A stretch of DNA of 35,316 bases from Desulfurivibrio sp044068515 (GCF_044068515.1 NZ_JBIPKI010000022.1:1-35316); one strand, 5' to 3'. Numbered from the stretch's first letter, positions 24,381 through 31,772 are shown. Numbers and translations are program-made. Notes: generated from the sequence alone by a model not told the origin.

Positions 24381-25583
24381 CTAATTGGTGGCCAGGGCTG
24401 CCAAAGCCACCTCGGCCAGGAATGCCGCCCCGATGGGTAGAACTTTTTCGTTGAAATCAAAGGTCGGACTGTGAGCAGGCCCGGCCGGCGCCTGCTTTTT
24501 GCCGGCCCCGAAACGGACCAGGCAGCCGGGGACTTCCCGCAGATAAAAAGCGAAATCCTCGCCCCCCATGCTGGGGGCGGGCAGACCCGGCACCTTGGCT
24601 GCCCCCAGGCGCCGTTCCGCCACCTGCCGGGCCAGGGCGGTGGCGCCGGGGTCGTTGTTCACCGGCGGGCAGCCTGGCCGGATGGCTACCTCGACCTTGA
24701 GCCCGGCGCTGCGGGCGGTGGCTCGGGCCATTTTCTCCAGCCCGTGCAGCAGCATTTGCCGGGTTTGGGAATTAAGGGCCCGGATGGTGCCCGAGAGCGC
24801 GGTTTCGGCGGCGATCACGTTGGCGGCGCTGCCCCCCTGGATTCGGCCCACGGTCAGGACGGCCGGAGTTACCGGGTCGCGGGTTCGCGAGATCAGGGTC
24901 TGCAGGTGCAGGATCAGGGCGGCGGCGCTGACGATGCAGTCGGCGCTCTCATGAGGCTTGGCGGCGTGTCCTCCCGGGCCGCGGAACTCGATGGTGAAGT
25001 CATCGGTGGAGGCGCAGATGATGCCGGGCTCCACGGCGATGCTGCCCACCGGAAAATGGCGGTCGATATGACCGCTGAAGATGCTTTTGACTCCCGCCAG
25101 GGCACCGGCGGCGAGCATGCCGGGCGCCCCGCCGTCGCCTTCTTCCGCCGGCTGGAAGATCAAGCGGACGGGACCGGGCAGCCTCCCGCTTTTTTGCAGC
25201 AGGGCCGCAGCCCCCAGGAGCATGGCGACATGGCCGTCATGACCGCAGGCATGCATAACACCGGGGTTTTGCGATGCGAATTCCAGTCCGGTGGCCTCCT
25301 CAATGGGCAGGGCGTCGATATCAGCCCGCAAGGCCACGGCGGCGCCCCGCTCGGGGCCTAAATCGGCCAGCACCCCGGTTTGATGAACCCGGCGGGCGGG
25401 AATTCCCAGTTCAGCCAGTCTGGCCAGGATAAAGCGGCAGGTTTGGTGTTCCGCTCCGCTTAGTTCGGGGTGGCGGTGAAGCTGGCGGCGGATTTCCCGC
25501 ATCCAGTCGGCCAGGGCTCTATCGATGGGGATCTTGGTGGTCATGTTTTTATGATAGAGAAGAAACTTCCCCCGCAAGGACAT
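24381..25583 (-). CDS. M20-family metal-dependent amidohydrolase
   Basis: 400 residues in the M20D group (hippurate / N-acyl-amino-acid amidohydrolases). It has R-R-Q-L-H-R-H-P-E-L-S near 36 and the metal site H-A-C-G-H-D-G-H (His111, Cys113, His115, His118). P-A-E-E-G-D-G-G carries the catalytic Glu, and G-G-E-D-F-A-F lies near the end. It probably removes an acyl or similar group from an amino acid; the substrate is unknown. ATG 25583 has GGAG close upstream; an ATG 13 codons later is possible but lacks a ribosome binding site. It follows the MoeA-like gene by 33 bases. Confidence 0.9.
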   Translation of the reverse strand: MSLRGKFLLYHKNMTTKIPIDRALADWMREIRRQLHRHPELSGAEHQTCRFILARLAELGIPARRVHQTGVLADLGPERGAAVALRADIDALPIEEATGLEFASQNPGVMHACGHDGHVAMLLGAAALLQKSGRLPGPVRLIFQPAEEGDGGAPGMLAAGALAGVKSIFSGHIDRHFPVGSIAVEPGIICASTDDFTIEFRGPGGHAAKPHESADCIVSAAALILHLQTLISRTRDPVTPAVLTVGRIQGGSAANVIAAETALSGTIRALNSQTRQMLLHGLEKMARATARSAGLKVEVAIRPGCPPVNNDPGATALARQVAERRLGAAKVPGLPAPSMGGEDFAFYLREVPGCLVRFGAGKKQAPAGPAHSPTFDFNEKVLPIGAAFLAEVALAALATN

Positions 25584-25616
25584 TCGCTCCGTCGCCCGGG
25601 CTGAATGGAGGATTGA

Positions 25617-26660
25617 TTAGGCTTTGCCGAAGGGGCAGGCCGGGAAGATGCATTTTTTGCAGTTCAGGCAGAGGCCGCCGTGGCCCAGCCGGGCAAAGGC
25701 CTCGCGGCCGATTTTTTCGCCGGCCAGTATCCGGGGCAGGACCAGGTCCAAGACCGTGATCCGGTGGAACATCCCGCAGGCCGGCAGACCCATGATGGGG
25801 ATTTCGCCGCGCTCCCCGGGGAGGTAGGCCACCAGGAACATCGCCCCGGGCAAAACCGGGGTGCCGTAGGTGATATCGGTGGCGCCGGCCCGGGCGATGC
25901 CGATGCGGGTTACATCGTCGGGATCCACCGACATTCCGCCGCTGGTGATGATCAGGTCCGCTCCGGCGGCCAGGCATTCCCGGATGGCGGCGGCAATCCG
26001 GTCCGCATTGTCCGGCGCCTTCACCACCTGGACCACCTCCGAGCCCACCCCGGCCATTTTCCGGCGCAGTACCGGCTCGAAGGTATCCTTGATCCGGCCG
26101 GAATAAACCTCGTTGCCGGTAATTACCAGGCCGGCCCGGGCGACCCGCAGGGGTTCGACGCGAACCACCCCCTGTCCTTGCCGACTGGCGATTGCCACCG
26201 CCGCTTCAACAGCCTGGCGGTGGCCAACCAGGGGGATCAGCCGGGTGGCGGCCACCTGTTGCCCCTGTTTGACCAGGGTTTCACTGTGCAGGGTGGCGCA
26301 CATCACCTCTCCCAGCAGATTGAACCGATAGAGGGCCTCCCGGTCCACCCGGAGCAGGCCGTCCCGGCCGGCCGTGAGACTGAGCTTGCCCTCCATCGGT
26401 TCGCCGGTCACTTCTACTCCGGGCCCCGCCAGGGCGGCGGCCATCAACTGGGCAGCCTCATTTTCGTGGATATCCTCGGGGGTCAACGCCAGGATATAGA
26501 TGTTTTCCTTGCCCAGACGCTTGAGGTGGTCGATATCCTCGGGCCGGACGATATGGCCTTTGCGAAAGGCCCGGCCTTTGAATTCGCCGCGCCGGATTTC
26601 GGTTATATCGTGGGGCAGGACCATGCCCACCGCTTGTTCCACCGGGACGGTTTTTGCCAT
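25617..26660 (-). CDS. MoeA-like molybdopterin-binding protein with Cys-rich tail
   Basis: 347 residues. Residues about 180-320 form a MoaB/Mog-type molybdopterin-binding domain: V-I-T-G-N-E-V-Y-S-G-R, I-I-T-S-G-G-M-S-V-D-P-D-D and G-L-P-A-C-G-M-F. The N-terminal part resembles the MoeA leader regions but is shorter. The C-terminus ends in C-L-N-C-K-K-C-I-F-P-A-C-P-F-G-K-A. These four closely spaced Cys could bind zinc or an iron-sulfur cluster and are not part of canonical MoeA. The start at 26660 has AGGGGAA upstream; the longer frame is not family-like. It lies 17 bases after fmdE and before the amidohydrolase. A role in molybdenum or tungsten cofactor handling is inferred. Confidence 0.85.
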   Translation of the reverse strand: MAKTVPVEQAVGMVLPHDITEIRRGEFKGRAFRKGHIVRPEDIDHLKRLGKENIYILALTPEDIHENEAAQLMAAALAGPGVEVTGEPMEGKLSLTAGRDGLLRVDREALYRFNLLGEVMCATLHSETLVKQGQQVAATRLIPLVGHRQAVEAAVAIASRQGQGVVRVEPLRVARAGLVITGNEVYSGRIKDTFEPVLRRKMAGVGSEVVQVVKAPDNADRIAAAIRECLAAGADLIITSGGMSVDPDDVTRIGIARAGATDITYGTPVLPGAMFLVAYLPGERGEIPIMGLPACGMFHRITVLDLVLPRILAGEKIGREAFARLGHGGLCLNCKKCIFPACPFGKA

Positions 26661-26677
26661 GGAACGATTCCCCTGGT

Positions 26678-27262
26678 TCAGTTGATGATGGTGTAGTAGC
26701 GTCCCGTCGCGCAGGGGCGGCAGAGAGTTTGCCCGTCTTGTTCGATTTCCCGGCAATCCTGGACCCAGTCGCCGCAACTATGGCATTGGACCCGGCGGAG
26801 AGGTTTGCCCGGCAGGTCTTCCGGTGGAATGGTGACCTGGACCCGCTGGATGCGGAAAAGCTCATCCTCCGCCATGACCCGATAGGCCTCGAGTTGCTGC
26901 TGATAGCGGTCGCCGATTTGCGGGCAGTATTTTTTCGCCAGTTCGCGGGATTCCTCCCGGGCGGTTACCCGCACGGCCTTTCCGGTCTTGAGATTGACGA
27001 AGGTGGCGGCCATGATGCCGTAATCCAGCCACTTGAGAGAGCGCTTGCCCAGGGTGCAGCCGGTTACGCTTTGGATGGCATCGGTGGCGCAACGGTCGAT
27101 CTCCACCAGGACGTAAAAATCCTTGCGCTGGCTGCCCCGGGGATCAGCGATTTCGATTTCCCGCAGGCCGATCATGGCCAGGCGCACCCCGATGACCTGG
27201 CCGGCGCAGATATGGCCGTGAATGGTGGTGGACTTGTCCAGCAATTGTTCGAAGGTTTCCAT
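26678..27262 (-). CDS. FmdE-family protein
   Basis: 194 residues. The FmdE/FwdE core begins I-H-G-H-I-C-A-G (His15, His17, Cys19), continues D-R-C-A-T-D-A-I-Q-S-V-T-G-C-T-L-G-K-R, and is followed by a C-terminal zinc ribbon (C-H-S-C...C-R-P-C). In methanogens FwdE accompanies formylmethanofuran dehydrogenase; in sulfate reducers stand-alone FmdE proteins occur near molybdopterin genes and their role is unsettled. Here it is the first gene of a three-gene minus-strand set with the MoeA-like protein and the amidohydrolase, preceded by a sigma-54 promoter. The ribosome binding site is weak. Confidence 0.88.
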   Translation of the reverse strand: METFEQLLDKSTTIHGHICAGQVIGVRLAMIGLREIEIADPRGSQRKDFYVLVEIDRCATDAIQSVTGCTLGKRSLKWLDYGIMAATFVNLKTGKAVRVTAREESRELAKKYCPQIGDRYQQQLEAYRVMAEDELFRIQRVQVTIPPEDLPGKPLRRVQCHSCGDWVQDCREIEQDGQTLCRPCATGRYYTIIN

Positions 27263-27373
27263 GCGAGCGGCAGGCCTCGGTCGGCTCCAGAGAGAGCAAA
27301 GGGGAAACGGCGGCATCCGGCGAAGAATTTAGCCGCAGGAACCGCCGCTGGTGACTGCGGATTACAAAAATAA

Positions 27374-27412
27374 GATATAGTCAAGTGAAAGCAACAATGC
27401 AATGGCTTTCAC
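27374..27412 (-). promoter_or_regulatory. Candidate sigma-70 promoter and inverted repeat near fmdE
   Basis: On the minus strand TTGCAT (27397-27402) and TATATC (27374-27379) are 17 bases apart. A perfect inverted repeat GTGAAAGC/GCTTTCAC (arms 27385-27392 and 27405-27412, 12-base spacer) overlaps the -35, as an operator would. A start here would give a leader of about 105 bases. Confidence 0.4.
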
Positions 27413-27570
27413 CTTGGTTGAAAAAGGATTTAGTCAGGGGGGTGGACAGGTTGAGTGTTGCCTGAAAGCCGCCAGTCGGGCTGGGGATAACAGCGCCGGG
27501 AGGTCTGGTTGTGACCCCGGCAGGGAGAGCTAGTGGCCTATAAGGTCGAGACCGGCGGCCGGCGGACAAA

Positions 27571-27608
27571 GTAATGCCCCTTGAGTTGGGGAACAAAAGG
27601 GGCATTAC
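27571..27608. repeat. 12-bp perfect inverted repeat
   Basis: Arms GTAATGCCCCTT (27571-27582) and AAGGGGCATTAC (27597-27608) flank a 14-base loop that itself contains GGGG able to pair with the CCCC of the left arm. There is no T-run, so it is not a standard terminator. It may be part of a regulatory leader or a short mobile repeat. Confidence 0.7.
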
Positions 27609-27616
27609 AGGTGTAA

Positions 27617-27650
27617 TCAGCAGGCCGGTTCCGGCTCGAAGACCTGCTGA
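27617..27650. repeat. 8-bp inverted repeat
   Basis: TCAGCAGG (27617-27624) and CCTGCTGA (27643-27650) enclose an 18-base loop with an inner CCGG/CCGG pairing. It would be the first hairpin in the fmdE leader RNA if the sigma-54 promoter is used. Confidence 0.6.
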
Positions 27651-27680
27651 CGGAGGGGGCTGTGTGTTGCCAAGTTATAC

Positions 27681-27696
27681 AGCAAGTAGTGTGCCA
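27681..27696 (-). promoter_or_regulatory. Sigma-54 (-24/-12) promoter of the fmdE operon
   Basis: The minus strand reads TGGCACACTACTTGCT. This matches the RpoN consensus TGGCAC-N5-TTGCW at every defined position, with correct GG-to-GC spacing. It points toward fmdE, and an expected start would be near 27669. The gene for a sigma-54 activator lies immediately upstream on the same strand, which strengthens the call. Confidence 0.82.
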
Positions 27697-27782
27697 CATA
27701 ATCAAAAAAGCAGCCAAGTTGCTAATATTAAAAGATATTATAATTTTTGCCTCCCCGGTGGCGGCGGTTGGGAGGGAGCCGT

Positions 27783-27802
27783 CTGGGACAAAAATGTCCC
27801 AG
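27783..27802. promoter_or_regulatory. Palindrome, probable activator binding site
   Basis: CTGGGACAAAAATGTCCCAG has perfect 8-bp arms around AAAA; with one wobble and one pair more the symmetry reaches 10 bp. It lies about 120 bases upstream of the expected sigma-54 start, the usual distance for an upstream activator site. The DNA between (27717-27752) is very A+T-rich, fitting a bend. It could alternatively fold as RNA after the activator gene, but the T-run is in the loop, so it is not a normal terminator. Confidence 0.55.
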
Positions 27803-27837
27803 GCTTGTTTCGCTGGGGCTTTTTATGGCTGAATACA

Positions 27838-27927
27838 GGGATTAAATCCCATTTGAGGCATAAGTGCCCCATGCTGGGTCATGCTGGAAGGTGCCCCGGG
27901 CCAAGGAATATAGGGCCGGGATGGCTC
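27838..27927. repeat. Short repeats behind the sigma-54 activator gene
   Basis: A 13-base palindrome GGGATTAAATCCC (27838-27850) is followed by direct repeats: GTGCCCC at 27864 and 27891, and ATGCTGG at 27871 and 27881. They lie between the activator gene and the probable upstream activator site and could be further protein sites. Confidence 0.35.
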
Positions 27928-29358
27928 TTAGAGGTTGAGCTGGCGCATCTTGCGAAAAAGGGTTTTACGGGAGATACCCAGCATCGCGGCCGTGTTTTGG
28001 CGATGCCACTGGTTGGTATGGAGAGCCTGGCGAATCAGTTCCCGCTCGATGGTGTTCAGATTGTCCTGTAAAGCCCCCCCGTTGCCCCGGGCCGGGACGC
28101 CGCGAGCTATTTCCGGGTCTGAGTGCGGCGGGGACGGGTCAGGGATGACGCCGGGACCGGTGGGGGTGAAAACCAGTTCGCCCAAGGTAAGGTAGCGCTG
28201 GATCACATTCTGGAGTTCGCGGACATTGCCGGGCCAGGGATATTGCTCCAGGCGCTGATATATCTCTTCGGGAATGATGCCTGGGCCGCTGCCGGGACTG
28301 AATTTGCGGATAAAGTGATCGGTCAGGGGGCGCAGGTCCTCGCCCCGGTCCCGCAGAGGGGGCAGCTGGACCGGGATGACATGAATCCGGTAAAAAAAGT
28401 CCCGGCGGATTTTGCCGGCCCTTACCAGTTCCTCCATATCCCGGCTGGTGGCCCCAATGATCCGCACATCAGGCTTGCGGGTTTCCCGGCTCCCCACCGG
28501 ACAGAAACCGTTGCCCTCGAGGACCCGCAACAGCTTGACCTGCATCGCCAGGCTGATTTCCCCGATTTCATCGAGAAACAGGGTGCCGCCGTCGGCCTGG
28601 TCCAGGTAGCCCTCCCGATCGGTGTTGGCTCCGGTGAAAGCTCCCTTGCGATAGCCGAAAAATTCACTTTCCGCCAGAGTTTCAGGGATGGCTCCGCAGT
28701 TTACGGCGACGAAATTCTTGCCCGCCCGCTTGCTCAGATCATGAATGGTGTGGGCCACCACCTCCTTGCCGGTGCCTGATTCCCCATAGATAATCACATT
28801 GGCGTTGGAGCCGGCGGCCTTGGCCAGGACATCGTAAACCCGCTGCATCACCGGACTGTTGCCCACCAGCAGGCCGAAACGAATATTGTTGCGGATAAAG
28901 GGGGCCTGCTTGATCTGGTCGCCGGGCGGCAGGATCCGGCTTTGCGACGGGGCCAGCATGGCCAGCATCTGGCCGGAAAGATCGTGCAGGGTTTCCACCG
29001 CTCCGATCAGCTTGCCCTTTTCATTGAAGACCGGGGCGGCCATGAAGTGGAGGTGCAGGGGCTGGCCGCCCATCTTGAACCAGTCGAAGGCCTCCCAGGC
29101 GTTGGGAATGATCCGCGACTGGCCCGGATTTTTGTCCTGGTAGAGGCTGAAGAAACTGTTAAGGTCGTTCTTGAGGATCAGGTCGGCCACCAGCGGCCGC
29201 TTGTGGGTATAGAAGGGCTCCCAGTGGCGGTCGGTCCCGATCATCTCGATGGCCTTGAACCCGGTGAGCGCTTCGCAGGCTTTGTTCCAGTAGGTGATCT
29301 TGTTGTCCAGGCCCACCGCGAACTGGGGCAGGGGAGAGCAATCGAGTAATTGAAACAT
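27928..29358 (-). CDS. PAS-containing sigma-54 activator
   Basis: 476 residues. The N-terminal PAS-like sensor (about 5-130) contains V-G-L-D-N-K-I-T-Y-W-N-K and ends in G-K-L-I-G-A-V-E-T-L-H-D-L. The AAA+ domain has Walker A G-E-S-G-T-G-K-E at 192-199, the intact sigma-54 loop G-A-F-T-G-A at 239-244, and Walker B G-G-T-L-F-L-D-E at 257-264. The C-terminal Fis-type helix-turn-helix ends at the last residue. It lacks a receiver domain, so the PAS domain must sense a ligand or redox state itself. The start at 29358 has GAGGAAAG upstream. It is divergent from gapN and lies upstream of the fmdE operon with its sigma-54 promoter, its likely target. Confidence 0.92.
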   Translation of the reverse strand: MFQLLDCSPLPQFAVGLDNKITYWNKACEALTGFKAIEMIGTDRHWEPFYTHKRPLVADLILKNDLNSFFSLYQDKNPGQSRIIPNAWEAFDWFKMGGQPLHLHFMAAPVFNEKGKLIGAVETLHDLSGQMLAMLAPSQSRILPPGDQIKQAPFIRNNIRFGLLVGNSPVMQRVYDVLAKAAGSNANVIIYGESGTGKEVVAHTIHDLSKRAGKNFVAVNCGAIPETLAESEFFGYRKGAFTGANTDREGYLDQADGGTLFLDEIGEISLAMQVKLLRVLEGNGFCPVGSRETRKPDVRIIGATSRDMEELVRAGKIRRDFFYRIHVIPVQLPPLRDRGEDLRPLTDHFIRKFSPGSGPGIIPEEIYQRLEQYPWPGNVRELQNVIQRYLTLGELVFTPTGPGVIPDPSPPHSDPEIARGVPARGNGGALQDNLNTIERELIRQALHTNQWHRQNTAAMLGISRKTLFRKMRQLNL

Positions 29359-29662
29359 GGTCTTTCCTCGCTGAAGAGCAGACCCTGAAATTTGCCCGCC
29401 GGAGCTGAAGCGGAACATTTTGAATTTGGAAAGTAAGCCAGACCCTGGGCAAAGTCAAGATGATCCGAGTAAATCGCGTTGTCAAACAGGTCCGGGCGCG
29501 TTATTGTCGGTGGTTCTTCTTTTTTGGCATCATTTTTTATTTTACTACAATTTTGGCAAAGACAACAGGGACCCCGCTCGGGGGGCTGCTTGCCTTTATG
29601 CTCACCAGATTTCGGCGGTTTCTCTCCGACGAGTCGATACTGTTGATGAGGACTGGAAACAA
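29359..29662. other. Divergent spacer between the activator and gapN
   Basis: 304 bases without a convincing gene. A nine-base direct repeat CAGACCCTG occurs at 29379-29387 and 29439-29447, exactly 60 bases apart. A perfect TTGACA is present on the minus strand near 29478-29483, with only a weak -10. An A+T-rich stretch lies at 29518-29560. No GG-N10-GC sigma-54 site pointing at gapN was found. Confidence 0.4.
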
Positions 29663-31330
29663 ATGAACGAAGTTTCGCTGGCGGAAATTTTCCCCCATCC
29701 GGCCACGATTCCGGAGCAACACCGGTGGCCTGGGCCCATCGAGCAGCGTTGCTGCCTGTGTGCCGGAGAATTGCGGCCCTGGTCCGGACCCGTTCGGGAT
29801 GTCTGGTCGCCGATCCATCTGTCCGGCTCCAGCCTGGCCGCCGCGGCCGGTGCGGCTGCTAAACTTTATCCAGCCCCAGCCCCAGCCCCAGCCCCAGCCC
29901 CAGCCGCCGCCGGGGAGTTGCAACCGTTACGTTTGGGCAGCTATCCCCTGATGGGGGAAAAAGAAGCCCAAGCGGCCCTGGCGGCGGCCTGCCAGGCCTA
30001 TGGCCAGGGTCTGGGCGAGTGGCCGGCCCTGGGCGTGGCCGGGCGGATCGCCCGGGTGGAACAGCTGGTTGAGCGGATGGGGGCGGCCCGTTCTCTGGTG
30101 GTGCGGGGGCTGATGTGGGAGATCGGCAAGAGTTATGCCGAGGCGGAAATGGAGTTCGCCCGGACCCTGGAGTACATTGGGGCCACCATCGCCGAGTTGC
30201 GCCGCCGGGAGCAGCGGCAGGCCGCAGTCGTCAGCGAGCATGGCTTCCTGGCCCTTTTCCGCCGGGCGCCGCTGGGAGTGGCCCTTTGCCTGGGGCCTTA
30301 TAACAATCCTTTCTACGAGACCTTCACCATTCTGGTTCCGGCCCTGCTTATGGGCAATACCGTGATTTTCAAGCCGCCCCGGCTCGGGGTGCTGCTCCAT
30401 AGCCCCCTGCTGGAAGCCTTCGCCGAAATCTTCCCCCCGGGCGTGATCAATACCCTCTATGGCGAAGGTGAAGAGATCCTGGCCCCCCTGATGAAGTCGG
30501 GCCGGATCGATATTCTGGCCTTCATCGGTTCCCGCCGGGTGGCGGATCTGCTGCGCCAATGGCATCCCCAGCCCCGGCGCCTGCGCTGCCTGTTGGGCCT
30601 GGAAGCCAAAAACGCGGCCATTGTGCTGGCCGATGCCGATCTGGACCGCACCGTGGCCGAATGTGCGCTGGGAGCCCTGGCCTTCAACGGTCAGCGCTGC
30701 ACCGCCCTGAAAATGGTGTTCGTGCATGAGACGCTGCGCGCCCCCTTCCTGGAGAAACTGGCTGAATTGGTGGATCGGCTACCGGCGGGGATGCCCTGGA
30801 CTCCGGGGGTGCGGATCACGCCCTTGCCGGAGCCGGCAAGGGTTGCTTATCTCAACGGCCTGCTTAGCGATGCCCTGGCCAAAGGAGCCCGGATTATCAA
30901 CGAGGGCGGCGGGCGGGTCAACCAGACCTTTATGACCCCGACGGTGCTTTATCCGATGGATCAAAGCATGCGTCTTTACCATGAGGAACAGTTCGGGCCG
31001 CTGATCCCGGTGGCTGGCTTCCGTGATGCGGCGCAGCCCCTGGGCTACGTGGAACAGTCCGAATTCGGCCAGCAGGTGAGTATTTTCGGCCAGGATGAGC
31101 GGGAAATCATCGCCCTGTCCCGGCCCTTGCTGAACCAGGTTGCCCGGATCAATATCAACTGCAAGTGCCAGCGCGGTCCGGACAGCTTCCCTTTCACCGC
31201 CCGCAAGAACTCGGCCGAGGGAACCATGGCGGTGGCGGCGACCCTGGACGCCTTCAGCCTCAGCAGCCTGGTCGCCGGCAAAGCTGACGCGGGCACCCGC
31301 CGCGTGCTGGCGGGGCTCTTTCCGGCCTGA
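29663..31330 (+). CDS. gapN: NADP-dependent non-phosphorylating glyceraldehyde-3-phosphate dehydrogenase
   Basis: 555-residue aldehyde dehydrogenase. The catalytic Cys346 lies in F-N-G-Q-R-C-T-A and the general-base Glu314 in G-L-E-A-K-N-A-A-I-V-L. The late segment I-N-C-K-C-Q-R-G-P-D-S-F-P-F-T-A-R-K-N-S-A-E-G-T is the hallmark of GapN proteins. It oxidises glyceraldehyde 3-phosphate directly to 3-phosphoglycerate, giving NADPH and no ATP. The N-terminus (I-P-E-Q-H-R, G-E-L-R-P-W) fits the plant/archaeal-like branch. Residues 70-81 are six Pro-Ala pairs from a hexanucleotide repeat. The ATG at 29663 has GAGGA 12 bases upstream; the long N-terminal extension of the frame is not family-like. 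It is divergent from the sigma-54 activator. Confidence 0.9.
   Translation: MNEVSLAEIFPHPATIPEQHRWPGPIEQRCCLCAGELRPWSGPVRDVWSPIHLSGSSLAAAAGAAAKLYPAPAPAPAPAPAAAGELQPLRLGSYPLMGEKEAQAALAAACQAYGQGLGEWPALGVAGRIARVEQLVERMGAARSLVVRGLMWEIGKSYAEAEMEFARTLEYIGATIAELRRREQRQAAVVSEHGFLALFRRAPLGVALCLGPYNNPFYETFTILVPALLMGNTVIFKPPRLGVLLHSPLLEAFAEIFPPGVINTLYGEGEEILAPLMKSGRIDILAFIGSRRVADLLRQWHPQPRRLRCLLGLEAKNAAIVLADADLDRTVAECALGALAFNGQRCTALKMVFVHETLRAPFLEKLAELVDRLPAGMPWTPGVRITPLPEPARVAYLNGLLSDALAKGARIINEGGGRVNQTFMTPTVLYPMDQSMRLYHEEQFGPLIPVAGFRDAAQPLGYVEQSEFGQQVSIFGQDEREIIALSRPLLNQVARININCKCQRGPDSFPFTARKNSAEGTMAVAATLDAFSLSSLVAGKADAGTRRVLAGLFPA
29870..29905 (+). repeat. In-frame hexanucleotide repeat in gapN
   Basis: Six perfect tandem copies of CCAGCC lie in gapN, each coding Pro-Ala. 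Such tracts lengthen or shorten by slippage without breaking the frame. The stretch lies between the N-terminal extension and the catalytic domains, where a flexible linker would be tolerated. Confidence 0.9.
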
Positions 31331-31574
31331 ATCCCCGCCAGTTGGTCTCCGGCAGCAAGGTTCAGCTTTTTTAAAGAGATTTTTTTTGAGAGTCCCTCGC
31401 CGGGCCGGCAAGGGATCAGTGGCCGGGACCAAGCGCCGGGGCAACGGGTTGCGGGCCCGCAGGCTGCTTTGCCCCGTTGTCGCCACCGCCAACCCAGGCC
31501 CGGCGGCGTCCGGGCTGGGGCAGCGGCTGGAGGGTTTGGCCGCTGCCGCCCCCCAACGCGCTGATTGACCGGCT
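31331..31574. other. Gap between gapN and the HMA protein
   Basis: No gene is seen. Two T-runs follow gapN (31367-31373 and 31380-31388) without a clear stem. An 8-bp stem GGCAGCGG/CCGCTGCC (31519-31547) lies about 30 bases past the end of the convergent HMA gene. Confidence 0.4.
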
Positions 31575-31772
31575 CTATACCACCTCGAAACCGATTTTCT
31601 GGATGGCGCGGCGGATGGCTTCGGCCGGTACTTCCTTGGTTTGCAAAAAGGTGGCCGTGCCTTCAGTCAGGTTGACGTGGACATCCTTGATGCCGTTAAC
31701 ATCGCTGAGCGCCTTGGTTACCGAGGCCACGCAATGGGCACAGGACATTCCCTTGATTTTGATGGTGGGCAT
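31575..31772 (-). CDS. Heavy-metal-associated domain protein (CopZ-like)
   Basis: 65 residues forming one HMA domain. The metal motif G-M-S-C-A-H-C has Cys11 and Cys14, and the fold ends I-G-F-E-V-V. It carries Cu(I) or a similar soft metal ion in the cytoplasm, normally to a P-type ATPase. No such pump is encoded in this window. The start has AAGGAG upstream. Confidence 0.92.
   Translation of the reverse strand: MPTIKIKGMSCAHCVASVTKALSDVNGIKDVHVNLTEGTATFLQTKEVPAEAIRRAIQKIGFEVV

Larger units (their letters stand above)
27263..27680 (-). other. Long structured leader of the fmdE operon
   Basis: If transcription starts from the -24/-12 promoter at 27681-27696, the fmdE mRNA carries about 400 untranslated bases. 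These contain a stem TCAGCAGG/CCTGCTGA (27617-27650), a 12-bp stem GTAATGCCCCTT/AAGGGGCATTAC (27571-27608), and a competing GTAAT at 27613-27617 that could pair with the same ATTAC (27604-27608). Mutually exclusive pairings are what a regulatory leader would show, but no known riboswitch consensus is recognised. No convincing small gene is present. Confidence 0.5.

Noticed and set aside
25680..26696. Plus-strand open frame of 338 codons
   Set aside because: It is antisense to the MoeA-like gene and has shadow-like composition.
27381..27605. Minus-strand frame of 74 codons in the fmdE leader
   Set aside because: The ATG lies inside the 12-bp stem with no ribosome binding site, and the composition is unlike a protein.
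27263..27660. Molybdenum cofactor, cobalamin or c-di-GMP riboswitch
   Set aside because: I compared the leader by eye with the conserved cores of these classes and found no convincing match. A covariance search would decide.
27783..27804. Palindrome read as a terminator of the sigma-54 activator gene
   Set aside because: The T-run is in the loop and not after the stem; position and symmetry fit an activator site better. A weak role in termination cannot be excluded.
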